A stretch of 6,311 nt of DNA from Clostridia bacterium DTU080 (GTDB lineage Bacteria > Bacillota > Limnochordia > DTU080), in the NCBI GenBank assembly GCA_001513395.1, contig LFTP01000224.1, positions 1-6,311 on the forward strand, given 5' to 3'. Positions 1-5,978 of this stretch are shown here, piece after piece. Position 1 is the stretch's first letter. Each line of letters opens with the position of its first letter. The notes beneath the pieces are model-generated. The model searched no databases. It worked only from the letters and a program-made list of their open reading frames with translations, and was not told where the DNA came from. The position numbers and the translations under genes were made by a program.

Positions 1-25
1 CATTACACGTCTGATAGACAAAAGC

Positions 26-61
26 CGGGGCTGTCCCAACCTTGCTTTTGGGACAGCCCCG
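26..61. terminator. Strong hairpin, probable (possibly bidirectional) terminator of the upstream gene
   Basis: The arms CGGGGCTGTCCCAA (26-39) and TTGGGACAGCCCCG (48-61) are perfect reverse complements of 14 bp, with an 8-nt loop. The + strand side continues with a poor T tract (TCATACACTTTTG). Read on the minus strand, the hairpin is followed by GCTTTTGTC, so it could also stop transcription coming from the right. GGGGCTGTCCC hairpins are a familiar terminator form in Bacillota. It most likely ends a gene lying left of the window. No coding sequence can be assigned to bases 1-25. Confidence 0.7.
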
Positions 62-107
62 TCATACACTTTTGAGCGGCGGAATCAGCAGTCGGGGGGT
101 TAGTGCC

Positions 108-626
108 GTGACACAGAACATAAGAGCATGCGTCAGCCGCAAATACCCTGAGTGGATTGTCCTCATCTCCACCAAAGATCGTGACGGTCGGCAGAATGTC
201 ATGCCGGCGGGTTGGTCGATGTTTACGTCACACGAGCCGTTGCTGTACGCCGTCAGCGTCGGTGTGGAGCGCTATACACACGATGTGATCCACAAAACCG
301 GTGAATTCGTCATCGCCTATCCGGTCGAAGGCATGGGCCCGGATATCGTCCACACCGGCACTCATTCCGGTCCGGATAAGCTAAAGGAGACTTCCTTTGA
401 GTTTCTTCCCGCGGAGCTGGTCCGGCCCGGACTGATCAAGGGCGCTCTGGTCAATTTGGAGTGCAAGTTGCACAGCGCGCATCTGACGGGCGATCACACC
501 ATCTTCGTCGGCGAGGTGGTCAAAGGTCACTACTCCGGTGAACCCGGACGCCGGCTGATGAATTTTGGGTCCAAGACGTACGCCGTGGCCCGGATGGAGG
601 CCGGGACGGTCTTTCGGTATGAATGA
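108..626 (+). CDS. Flavin reductase-like FMN-binding split-barrel protein
   Basis: This encodes a 172-aa cytoplasmic protein with no signal peptide. It resembles the flavin reductase-like (DIM6/NTAB) family, whose members bind FMN in a split barrel and either reduce flavins with NAD(P)H or act as flavoprotein oxidoreductases. Visible family features are the N-terminal strand WIVLISTKDRDGRQNVMPAG (residues 16-35), then a W-S-M-F-T-S-H-E-P-L segment (36-45), VSVGVERYTHDVI (49-61), and TGEFVIAYP (64-72). The open frame extends upstream to a TTG at 42, but that start lies inside the terminator hairpin. The GTG at 108 is preferred because GGGGGG (94-99) sits 8 nt before it and the conserved domain begins soon after. 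Length fits the family (about 150-200 aa). The physiological substrate cannot be told from sequence. Hairpins on both sides suggest a monocistronic unit not linked to the polysaccharide genes downstream. Confidence 0.85.
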   Translation: MTQNIRACVSRKYPEWIVLISTKDRDGRQNVMPAGWSMFTSHEPLLYAVSVGVERYTHDVIHKTGEFVIAYPVEGMGPDIVHTGTHSGPDKLKETSFEFLPAELVRPGLIKGALVNLECKLHSAHLTGDHTIFVGEVVKGHYSGEPGRRLMNFGSKTYAVARMEAGTVFRYE

Positions 627-648
627 CGGGGGCGGCCTTCCGCCTCCG
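627..648 (+). terminator. Hairpin directly after the flavin reductase-like gene
   Basis: The arms CGGGGGCGG (627-635) and CCGCCTCCG (640-648) form a 9-bp stem with one G-U pair and a 4-nt CCTT loop, starting at the base after the TGA stop. No T tract follows (AAGAAGGGG), so it is either a weak or factor-assisted terminator or an mRNA 3'-end stabiliser. Confidence 0.45.
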
Positions 649-699
649 AAGAAGGGGTGTCTCGTGTCGTAACGGAGGAAAAGGGACGCCATCGACGAA

Positions 700-751
700 T
701 GATTCTGATTGATGATAATCACTCCGCACAAAGTAATTAAAGTCCGGAGTG
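700..751 (+). promoter_or_regulatory. Putative regulatory region with two overlapping inverted repeats upstream of the lyase gene
   Basis: Two dyads lie 42-87 nt before the lyase start. The first is TGATT-gatgat-AATCA (706-721), perfect 5-bp arms with a 6-nt spacer. The second is CACTCCG (720-726) with CGGAGTG (745-751), perfect 7-bp arms and an 18-nt loop, enclosing a direct repeat AAAGT-aatt-AAAGT. A TTGATG at 709-714 resembles a -35 box, but no well-spaced convincing -10 box is visible. These could be operator sites controlling a substrate-induced lyase gene, or an mRNA leader hairpin. Short dyads also occur by chance, so the call is tentative. Confidence 0.3.
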
Positions 752-778
752 TCAGGTTCTGATGGCATACATTTTTGT

Positions 779-795
779 AAGGAGAGCTTGTAGTG
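779..795 (+). promoter_or_regulatory. Ribosome binding site deciding the GTG start of the lyase
   Basis: AAGGAG at 779-784, with 8 nt to the GTG at 793, is a strong Shine-Dalgarno match. It supports this GTG as the start, and translation from it gives an immediate signal peptide. Confidence 0.75.
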
Positions 796-3700
796 AAACA
801 CGTGCGTATCTTGCTCATCGCCATCCCTGTGCTTATCCTTGCCGTTTTCGCGGGTGCCCAGCGGCCTTTGATGCGATTCGAACTCGCAGATCAGGCCTAC
901 AAAGAGGTGACCAGGTATGTGCGAGCGAGCGATGACGAGTTGAGAAAAATTGTCATGGACGGAGCCAGACATCGTCATCCGGCGACGCGGTTGCTCCATC
1001 AAATCATGCCACTCAGAGAGATCAATAAGGATGCCGCCTTGCTCATCGACCGACTCTTGTATCTGGCTCTGGAGGCCAGCGACGCCATGAGTCTGGAGGA
1101 GCTATTGGAGCAGATCGATGAGCGGGGAGCGCTAAACCCCAAGAACAACGAGATGAAATTCCAGGCCTACTACTACGCCATGCGCTATTACGTGCACGGC
1201 AACGAAAGCGACGCGCAAAAAAGCGCGGCCATACTCAAGCGCTTTGCCGAGGTCATCCACAAATGGCCCTTGGTAGATGGAGAAGGGAGAGTCTATGCGC
1301 AGGATGACACCCGGTATTTGAGACAGTGGGATGCCAACGGTCTTTGGGGTGAGTGGTTCTACCAAGATCTGTGGGGTTGTCAGCCTCTGTTGTGGGCCTG
1401 GGATCTGATCGGCAACAGTCAAGCTCTTCAGGAACCGGGGGTGTCGGAGTACATAGAGCGGGAGCTCTTGCGCTATATGGTGGAACATCAGTTCAAATAC
1501 CACCCGCCGACCTACGGTAACCTCGAGCACTACATTCTGGAAGGATTGATCGATTTCGGGATGCTGTTGCCGGAGCCTGAGTATATACACCGGGCGGTGA
1601 GGTGGCACAACGCAGTCATCGTCACCCAGTTCTTTGCCGACGGCTTTTGGCACGAGGGTACGCCCGCCTATCATAAGGACATCTGGCAGGGTGTAGCCGT
1701 TTTGGTCCCCAGACTCCTGAAGGGCTACAGCGATCCGCCCGGTTTTCGAAGCGTCGAGACCTATGAATGGATCCAGGCCCGCCCCGAGGTCCAAGGCGCA
1801 CCGGGTATCACCATTGTAGACGGCGCGGCCCGCTTCGATGATCTCGACTTGGAGGCCATCTATGGCGTTCAGTTTCGACGCATGGAAGAGGCGGTGAACA
1901 AACTTCTGTTTCCAGATCGAACGGTGGCCGGTCTGCACGATTGCCTACTGCAGGGATACCAGGCCTGGTGGGCTCAAGCTCCAACGGTCGGCGAACCTCG
2001 CTTGCTGGGCAGCAGCGGTCACGGCATCTTGGGAACAGGCACGCACCGGGATCAAGTATATGTTCACCTCCATTACGGAGGCACCCACGGCCATGAACAC
2101 TATGATGCGCTGAACATTATCTTGTGGGCCAAGAATCTGGAGCTGATATCCGAAGGCATGTACAGACCCTTGCCCGGCGATATATCCACCAGGGAGTGGC
2201 ACACCTCTACCGCGGCTCACAACACCGTGGTCATCGATGAGCGGGATCAAGGGGGGCGTTTTTCCAACAGGACGCGGCGGATCACCGCTTTGGATGCCGT
2301 CTCCGGCATCCCTGATTGGAGGTACAGAAGCGGCGGTCACGGCAACTCCGACAGTGACGGCCGGCTGCTCATGTTTGAGACCACCTTTGACAACGTTCAG
2401 GTCATAGAGGCGTCCGGCGAAAAAAGCTATTACACGGTACAGCCGGATATCTACCGACGTACTCTGGCGCTGGTGAAAATCGATGCCAGGGACTGCTATG
2501 TCGTGGATATCTTCCGGGTCAAAGGCGGCGGCATCCACGACTGGATGCTCCATGGCCCCTTGGATGTCCCCTATGAGATGACCCTCAGTGATCCCATGCA
2601 GCCCAAGGAAGGCGTTCTCCACAAGTACCTTCAAGTTCAAGAGAGTCTGCGGACCGATCAGGACGTTTGCTTCGAAATCACCGCGTCAGGGGGCTCGAGA
2701 CTGCGGACCTTTCTCATGGGCGAAAAGGAGACCGAAGTGATTCTGGCGCAGGCACCGGCCATGCGACGCATGGGCTTGGCGCCTTTTGTGGATGTACGCC
2801 GTCCTGGACCGGAGAATGTCTTTGTAGCCGTCTACGAGCCCGTAGGACCTCGTGAGACATCCAGAATACACAAGGTGGAGTTCATGTCTCTTGGCGATGA
2901 CATGGCAGTGGGGATTCTGGTGGAATTGACGGACGGTACCAAGGATATCATCGTCAGCACCATGGAGGACGGCTCGTGGACGGTCAGACAGATCGATGAA
3001 TGGGGAGTCTCCTTTGCCGGGCGCTTCGCTCATGCCAGGCTCAGGGAGGATCTGGTCGAGTGGCTCTCTCTGCCCAGAGGTGAGTTCTTGGCTGCAGGCG
3101 GTGCGAGGGTCAAAGGAGCTCAGCCTTTTGAAGGTAGGATTCTGTCCACTACTCGTACCGAGGCCAGGGATTCCGCCGATACCTTGACGGCGGACCTCGC
3201 TCTCCCCGAGGGGGAAGAACTGAAAAACAGGGCGCTGATCATGGACATGGGCGGCGAACTGGTGCAAAGCATCATCGTGAACCGGGTGGAGCCTCTTGAG
3301 ACAGGCAGCCTCATATTCACTGACGATGATCCCGGCTTTTCCATAGAAAATGGCCTGATCAGGTTGGAACACTTCCCCAACTGGGCCATCCCGGGAACGC
3401 TGCGCTTTTTGATAGACAACCCGCAACTGGCGATCTTGGAGACGACGATCAAGAAGCCGCAGGCGGGAGAGACGGTGAGAGGTCGCCTTCTTGCCTCCTT
3501 TGACGTCGTCGGTCCCGAGGATGCCGGCGTGGCGGACGTGACGGTGTGGATGGATGAGGCCATCATCTATCGCGGCGATCAAGTGCCGGATGATCTTGAG
3601 ATAGACACAAGACAACTGACGGAAGGCCAACACTATCTGACTCTCAGGGCGGTCTCGGATGCGGGACTTGTGGGCGAGGCTCGTTCCTCATTCCGGGTCA

Positions 3701-4173
3701 ACAACCGGTGGGAGTTGGAAGATCCGCTTGATCCGCCGATACAGATGGGCTGGTTCGGGCCTGTGCCTCAAGACTTGACCATCGAGACTTCCGATGGCTG
3801 GGACCACGATACCTCCGATGCGGAGCGCTATTTCGGAGACGACAGCCGTCGTGTACGTCTGACTGACAGCGAGGAGTACTTGGTGTGGCAAACGGAAGGT
3901 GCTTTGAGCAGTTTTGCGGTGGTCTTGTATACCACGCAGCCCGCGGCGCACCGCTATGTCCGTTTGGAGATGCTGGCTGACGGGGTTTGGAAGGAACTTG
4001 AGTTTGAAGCCCGGACTGAGGTCGGTCCGTCAGGTGTGATGAAGACGGCCTTGACGGGTACGGTGGAAGAGGAAATTCGGTCTGAGCGTTTTCGCCTGAG
4101 GATTCTGCCTGGGGCGGGAGAGCCCGGCGAGATCCAGATCGGTCATGTGACCTTGAAAGGTTGGCTACTGTGA
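793..4173 (+). CDS. Secreted heparinase II/III-type polysaccharide lyase with C-terminal Ig-like and beta-sandwich modules
   Basis: This is an 1126-aa secreted protein. Residues 1-22 are a signal peptide (hydrophobic core RILLIAIPVLILAVF, probable cleavage A20-G21-A22/Q23). Residues about 30-390 are helical and Trp/Tyr-rich, as in the (alpha/alpha) toroid of heparinase II/III-like lyases, with GNLEHY (242-247) and DGFWHEGTPAYH (283-294); Y293 is the likely catalytic Tyr. The beta-sandwich from about 407 carries the family signature: H432-G-H434-E-H-Y-D-A-L-N441, then LISEGMY (451-457) and AAHNTVVID (474-482). By analogy with characterised members, H432 would be catalytic, and H434 and H476 metal ligands. 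The usual Asp of the middle motif appears to be E454. Residues about 886-970 form a bacterial Ig-like domain, and about 972-1126 an unassigned beta-rich domain, perhaps carbohydrate-binding. Such enzymes cleave uronate-containing polysaccharides (heparin/heparan, alginate and others) by beta-elimination; the substrate here cannot be assigned. At 1126 aa it is much longer than typical 600-770-aa members. A sugar-binding protein gene follows 92 bp downstream. Confidence 0.85.
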   Translation: MKHVRILLIAIPVLILAVFAGAQRPLMRFELADQAYKEVTRYVRASDDELRKIVMDGARHRHPATRLLHQIMPLREINKDAALLIDRLLYLALEASDAMSLEELLEQIDERGALNPKNNEMKFQAYYYAMRYYVHGNESDAQKSAAILKRFAEVIHKWPLVDGEGRVYAQDDTRYLRQWDANGLWGEWFYQDLWGCQPLLWAWDLIGNSQALQEPGVSEYIERELLRYMVEHQFKYHPPTYGNLEHYILEGLIDFGMLLPEPEYIHRAVRWHNAVIVTQFFADGFWHEGTPAYHKDIWQGVAVLVPRLLKGYSDPPGFRSVETYEWIQARPEVQGAPGITIVDGAARFDDLDLEAIYGVQFRRMEEAVNKLLFPDRTVAGLHDCLLQGYQAWWAQAPTVGEPRLLGSSGHGILGTGTHRDQVYVHLHYGGTHGHEHYDALNIILWAKNLELISEGMYRPLPGDISTREWHTSTAAHNTVVIDERDQGGRFSNRTRRITALDAVSGIPDWRYRSGGHGNSDSDGRLLMFETTFDNVQVIEASGEKSYYTVQPDIYRRTLALVKIDARDCYVVDIFRVKGGGIHDWMLHGPLDVPYEMTLSDPMQPKEGVLHKYLQVQESLRTDQDVCFEITASGGSRLRTFLMGEKETEVILAQAPAMRRMGLAPFVDVRRPGPENVFVAVYEPVGPRETSRIHKVEFMSLGDDMAVGILVELTDGTKDIIVSTMEDGSWTVRQIDEWGVSFAGRFAHARLREDLVEWLSLPRGEFLAAGGARVKGAQPFEGRILSTTRTEARDSADTLTADLALPEGEELKNRALIMDMGGELVQSIIVNRVEPLETGSLIFTDDDPGFSIENGLIRLEHFPNWAIPGTLRFLIDNPQLAILETTIKKPQAGETVRGRLLASFDVVGPEDAGVADVTVWMDEAIIYRGDQVPDDLEIDTRQLTEGQHYLTLRAVSDAGLVGEARSSFRVNNRWELEDPLDPPIQMGWFGPVPQDLTIETSDGWDHDTSDAERYFGDDSRRVRLTDSEEYLVWQTEGALSSFAVVLYTTQPAAHRYVRLEMLADGVWKELEFEARTEVGPSGVMKTALTGTVEEEIRSERFRLRILPGAGEPGEIQIGHVTLKGWLL

Positions 4174-4243
4174 GCGGAAAGAATTGACGACCGGTGACGG
4201 GTTCCATTCTTGATTGCAGGGTGTGAACACATGGCCCTGAGAG

Positions 4244-4268
4244 CTTTTTATACGGAGGTGTCAGAATG
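4244..4268 (+). promoter_or_regulatory. Leader and ribosome binding site of the first sugar-binding protein
   Basis: GGAGG at 4254-4258 lies 7 nt before the ATG at 4266. It sits inside CTTTTTATACGGAGG (4244-4258), and a similar T-run plus ATACGGAGG occurs at 5856-5874 before the second binding-protein gene. The 92-bp gap after the lyase contains no clear terminator, so co-transcription with the lyase is possible. Confidence 0.7.
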
Positions 4269-5522
4269 CGACGTCGCGGATTGGCAATCGCTTTGTTGGT
4301 CATGATGGTCGGGCTTGTCGTGACGCCGTGGGCACTGGGTAAACAGACGCTGCAGATCATGGTCCATGACACCGGTGATTATCTCGAACGTACCATGCAG
4401 TTTTGGGAGATCTTCGGTCGTGAAAACCCTGATATAGACGTGGAGGTCGTCCCCGGTCCGGCGGGCGGATCGTCACCCGAAGAGAAGTTGGCTGTCATGG
4501 TGGCGGCCGGGGTGCCGCCGGATCTGGTCCGCACATGGAACGCCAAACAGCTGGGGGCAACCGGATTGCTGCAGGACATCACGCCGCGGTTTCAGACTCT
4601 ACCGGCGACAGTGCGTGATGATTTCTGGCCCGCACTGATCGAAGATTTGAGTTACGAGGGACGGCTTTATGCCTTGCCGTTGGGAACCGTGGCCACCGTC
4701 TACTTCTACAACAAACAGCAATTCGCTGAAAAAGGTGTACTTGCGCCTTCTGCCGCCTGGAGTTGGGAGCGTGAGGGTGTCATTGAGCTGAAGAAGTTCA
4801 CGGTCGATCTGAACGGCGACGGTGTTATCGACAGGTGGGGTATGGGCCTTGTAGGCGGCGATAATCTGTATCCGTTCATGTATTCGGCCGGCAAAGGGCG
4901 GCCCTTGTTCAGTGAAAACGGGCGGGAGTTCTACGGCAACACAACCGAGGTTCGTGATGCGCTACAGGTCTTGCAGGATTTGGCTCAAGTCCACGGCGTC
5001 ATGCGCACATCCGGGGGATGGACCGATTTTGCCGAGCAGACCGTGGCCACGCTCGTTTGGGGCAGCTTCATGGCCGGATACTTCCCCAGATACGAGAATC
5101 TGGATTGGGACTTCGCCCTTTTCCCGACATTGAACGGTGAACGGGCCGCCGTCGTATGGGCTGAGACGCCTTACGGCATTTCCGTCGGAGCGAAGAATGC
5201 GGACCTTGCTTGGCGGGCATTGGAGTTCATCGCCAGCACCGAGGGGCAGCAGCAATCGATCCGACTTGGTTGGGGAGTCCCTCCGGCTCGCAGAAGTGTC
5301 ACCGTCGGTCCGTTTTTGCAGCACTTCCGCGGCAAGAATATCGATGCGGTAGCTCAGATGCTCTCAATGCCGTATAACGGGAATCTGCCGCGCCTGGCGC
5401 CGACAAATGCTGTGAACATGTTTAAAGACACATGCACAACCGTGATCCTGGGTCAGAAGGCACCCGCCCAAGCTCTCGATGAGGTGACTCCCACCATCAC
5501 GGCTATTCTTGAGAATCAATAG
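4266..5522 (+). CDS. ABC transporter extracellular sugar-binding protein (family 1 solute-binding protein)
   Basis: This is a 418-aa secreted receptor, the usual length for family 1 solute-binding proteins, which hand mono- or oligosaccharides to an ABC importer. A Sec signal occupies residues 1-25: MRRR, a hydrophobic core, then A23-L24-G25/K26. No lipobox Cys is present, so it should be soluble in the periplasm or held by other means, not a lipoprotein. Family features are FGRENPDIDVEVVPG near the mature N-terminus, ALPLGTVATVYFYNK (136-150; the typical Y-x-L-P...Y-N-K pattern), the Asp-rich loop DLNGDGVIDRWGM (181-193) common in this family, and a C-terminal PYGISVGAKNADLAWRALEF...GVPPARRSV segment. 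Only one Cys is seen, near the C-terminus. It follows the lyase by 92 bp in the same direction, suggesting uptake of lyase products (inference). No permease or ATPase gene follows. A diverged paralogue lies 456 bp downstream. The ligand cannot be assigned. Confidence 0.9.
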   Translation: MRRRGLAIALLVMMVGLVVTPWALGKQTLQIMVHDTGDYLERTMQFWEIFGRENPDIDVEVVPGPAGGSSPEEKLAVMVAAGVPPDLVRTWNAKQLGATGLLQDITPRFQTLPATVRDDFWPALIEDLSYEGRLYALPLGTVATVYFYNKQQFAEKGVLAPSAAWSWEREGVIELKKFTVDLNGDGVIDRWGMGLVGGDNLYPFMYSAGKGRPLFSENGREFYGNTTEVRDALQVLQDLAQVHGVMRTSGGWTDFAEQTVATLVWGSFMAGYFPRYENLDWDFALFPTLNGERAAVVWAETPYGISVGAKNADLAWRALEFIASTEGQQQSIRLGWGVPPARRSVTVGPFLQHFRGKNIDAVAQMLSMPYNGNLPRLAPTNAVNMFKDTCTTVILGQKAPAQALDEVTPTITAILENQ

Positions 5523-5529
5523 CGATTAG

Positions 5530-5563
5530 GATGTGACAGCCTCTTTAACGCGGCTGTCACATC
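5530..5563 (+). terminator. Perfect 12-bp hairpin just after the first binding-protein gene
   Basis: The arms GATGTGACAGCC (5530-5541) and GGCTGTCACATC (5552-5563) are perfect reverse complements with a 10-nt loop, starting 7 nt after the TAG stop. No T tract follows (TCAAGAGGCC), so it may stabilise the abundant binding-protein mRNA 3' end or act as a weak terminator. Stabilising hairpins after binding-protein genes are well known in sugar ABC operons. Confidence 0.65.
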
Positions 5564-5646
5564 TCAAGAGGCCGCCTTTCAAAGCCCAGGTGCATTGGGT
5601 CATTCGATGACGATCATGACTCGAAAAAGATCCTGGATCCGTATCT

Positions 5647-5688
5647 GCCGTCTCGGCCACATACGTGGCTGCGGGCGGCTTTTATATT
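5647..5688 (+). terminator. Candidate intrinsic terminator with T tract
   Basis: The core stem GCCAC (5656-5660) with GTGGC (5665-5669) has a 4-nt ATAC loop. It extends outward through G-U and C-G pairs, a mismatch and a bulge to GCCG (5647-5650) paired with CGGC (5676-5679). The stem is followed at once by TTTTATATT (5680-5688), the form of a rho-independent terminator. It lies about 125 nt after the first binding-protein stop and would separate the two binding-protein genes into different transcripts. Confidence 0.55.
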
Positions 5689-5855
5689 GTGCTCCCTTCC
5701 TGGGATCCGTGTCCTATGCTCAGGCCTCGAGTTTGGATCACGGATGCTCTGTAGAGTCTCATGACCCCAGCTGGACGATCGCTGTGAAAAGAATGCTGAG
5801 AGCGTCCTATTTCCGCGACATGAACCGTTTAGCAATTAAGTGGCTAATTTAGACC

Positions 5856-5874
5856 TTTTTTTGAAATACGGAGG
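5856..5874 (+). promoter_or_regulatory. Relic or alternative leader (T-run and ATACGGAGG) before the second binding-protein gene
   Basis: A T7 run (5856-5862) followed by ATACGGAGG (5866-5874) mirrors CTTTTTATACGGAGG at 4244-4258, where it serves the first binding-protein gene. Here it lies about 100 nt upstream of the best start of the second gene, so it no longer positions ribosomes for it. It may be a duplicated ancestral leader separated from its gene by inserted sequence, or may drive a short leader peptide. Confidence 0.4.
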
Positions 5875-5978
5875 ATTGGAGTCTGTATTGAGCGAACCAA
5901 TGACCGCGGCAAGAAGAGCATGCAAGCGCATCCTGGAATTCCGTTTGAATGAGAACGTCCGGAAGGGGGAGCGAAAGA

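Larger units (their letters stand above)
5523..5978 (+). other. 456-bp intergenic stretch between the two binding-protein genes
   Basis: No convincing gene is seen on either strand. Open frames at 5595-5852 and 5840-6025 lack good ribosome binding sites and resemble no protein family I recognise; permease-like segments were sought in three + frames and not found. The stretch contains a 12-bp hairpin near its left end, a terminator-like hairpin around 5647-5688, a small hairpin GTCAT-TCG-ATGAC (5599-5611), an 8-bp palindrome CCAGCTGG near 5766, a separated dyad ATCCGTG/CACGGAT around 5706-5748, and a T-run plus ATACGGAGG (5856-5874) resembling the leader of the first binding-protein gene. It may therefore hold the 3' end of one transcript and the promoter and leader of the next. 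Confidence 0.6.

Noticed and set aside
381..1002. Minus-strand frames of 147 and 160 aa across the flavin reductase and lyase junction
   Set aside because: They overlap two well-supported + strand genes and show no domain signature.
2686..3633. 315-aa open frame on the minus strand, and other long minus-strand frames (1132-1938, 1945-2640, 3698-4372)
   Set aside because: All lie antisense to the lyase gene, show no recognisable motif, and are expected from codon bias in a GC-rich coding region.
4220..4231. TGTG-AA-CACA dyad in the gap before the first binding-protein gene, considered as a CRP-like operator
   Set aside because: The arms are only 4 bp with a 2-nt centre, unlike the spacing of CRP sites, and it is likely to occur by chance.
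5595..5852. 85-aa open frame in the intergenic stretch
   Set aside because: It has no good ribosome binding site, runs through the terminator-like hairpin and matches no family I recognise. A possible degraded permease was considered, but no permease-like hydrophobic pattern could be assembled across frames.
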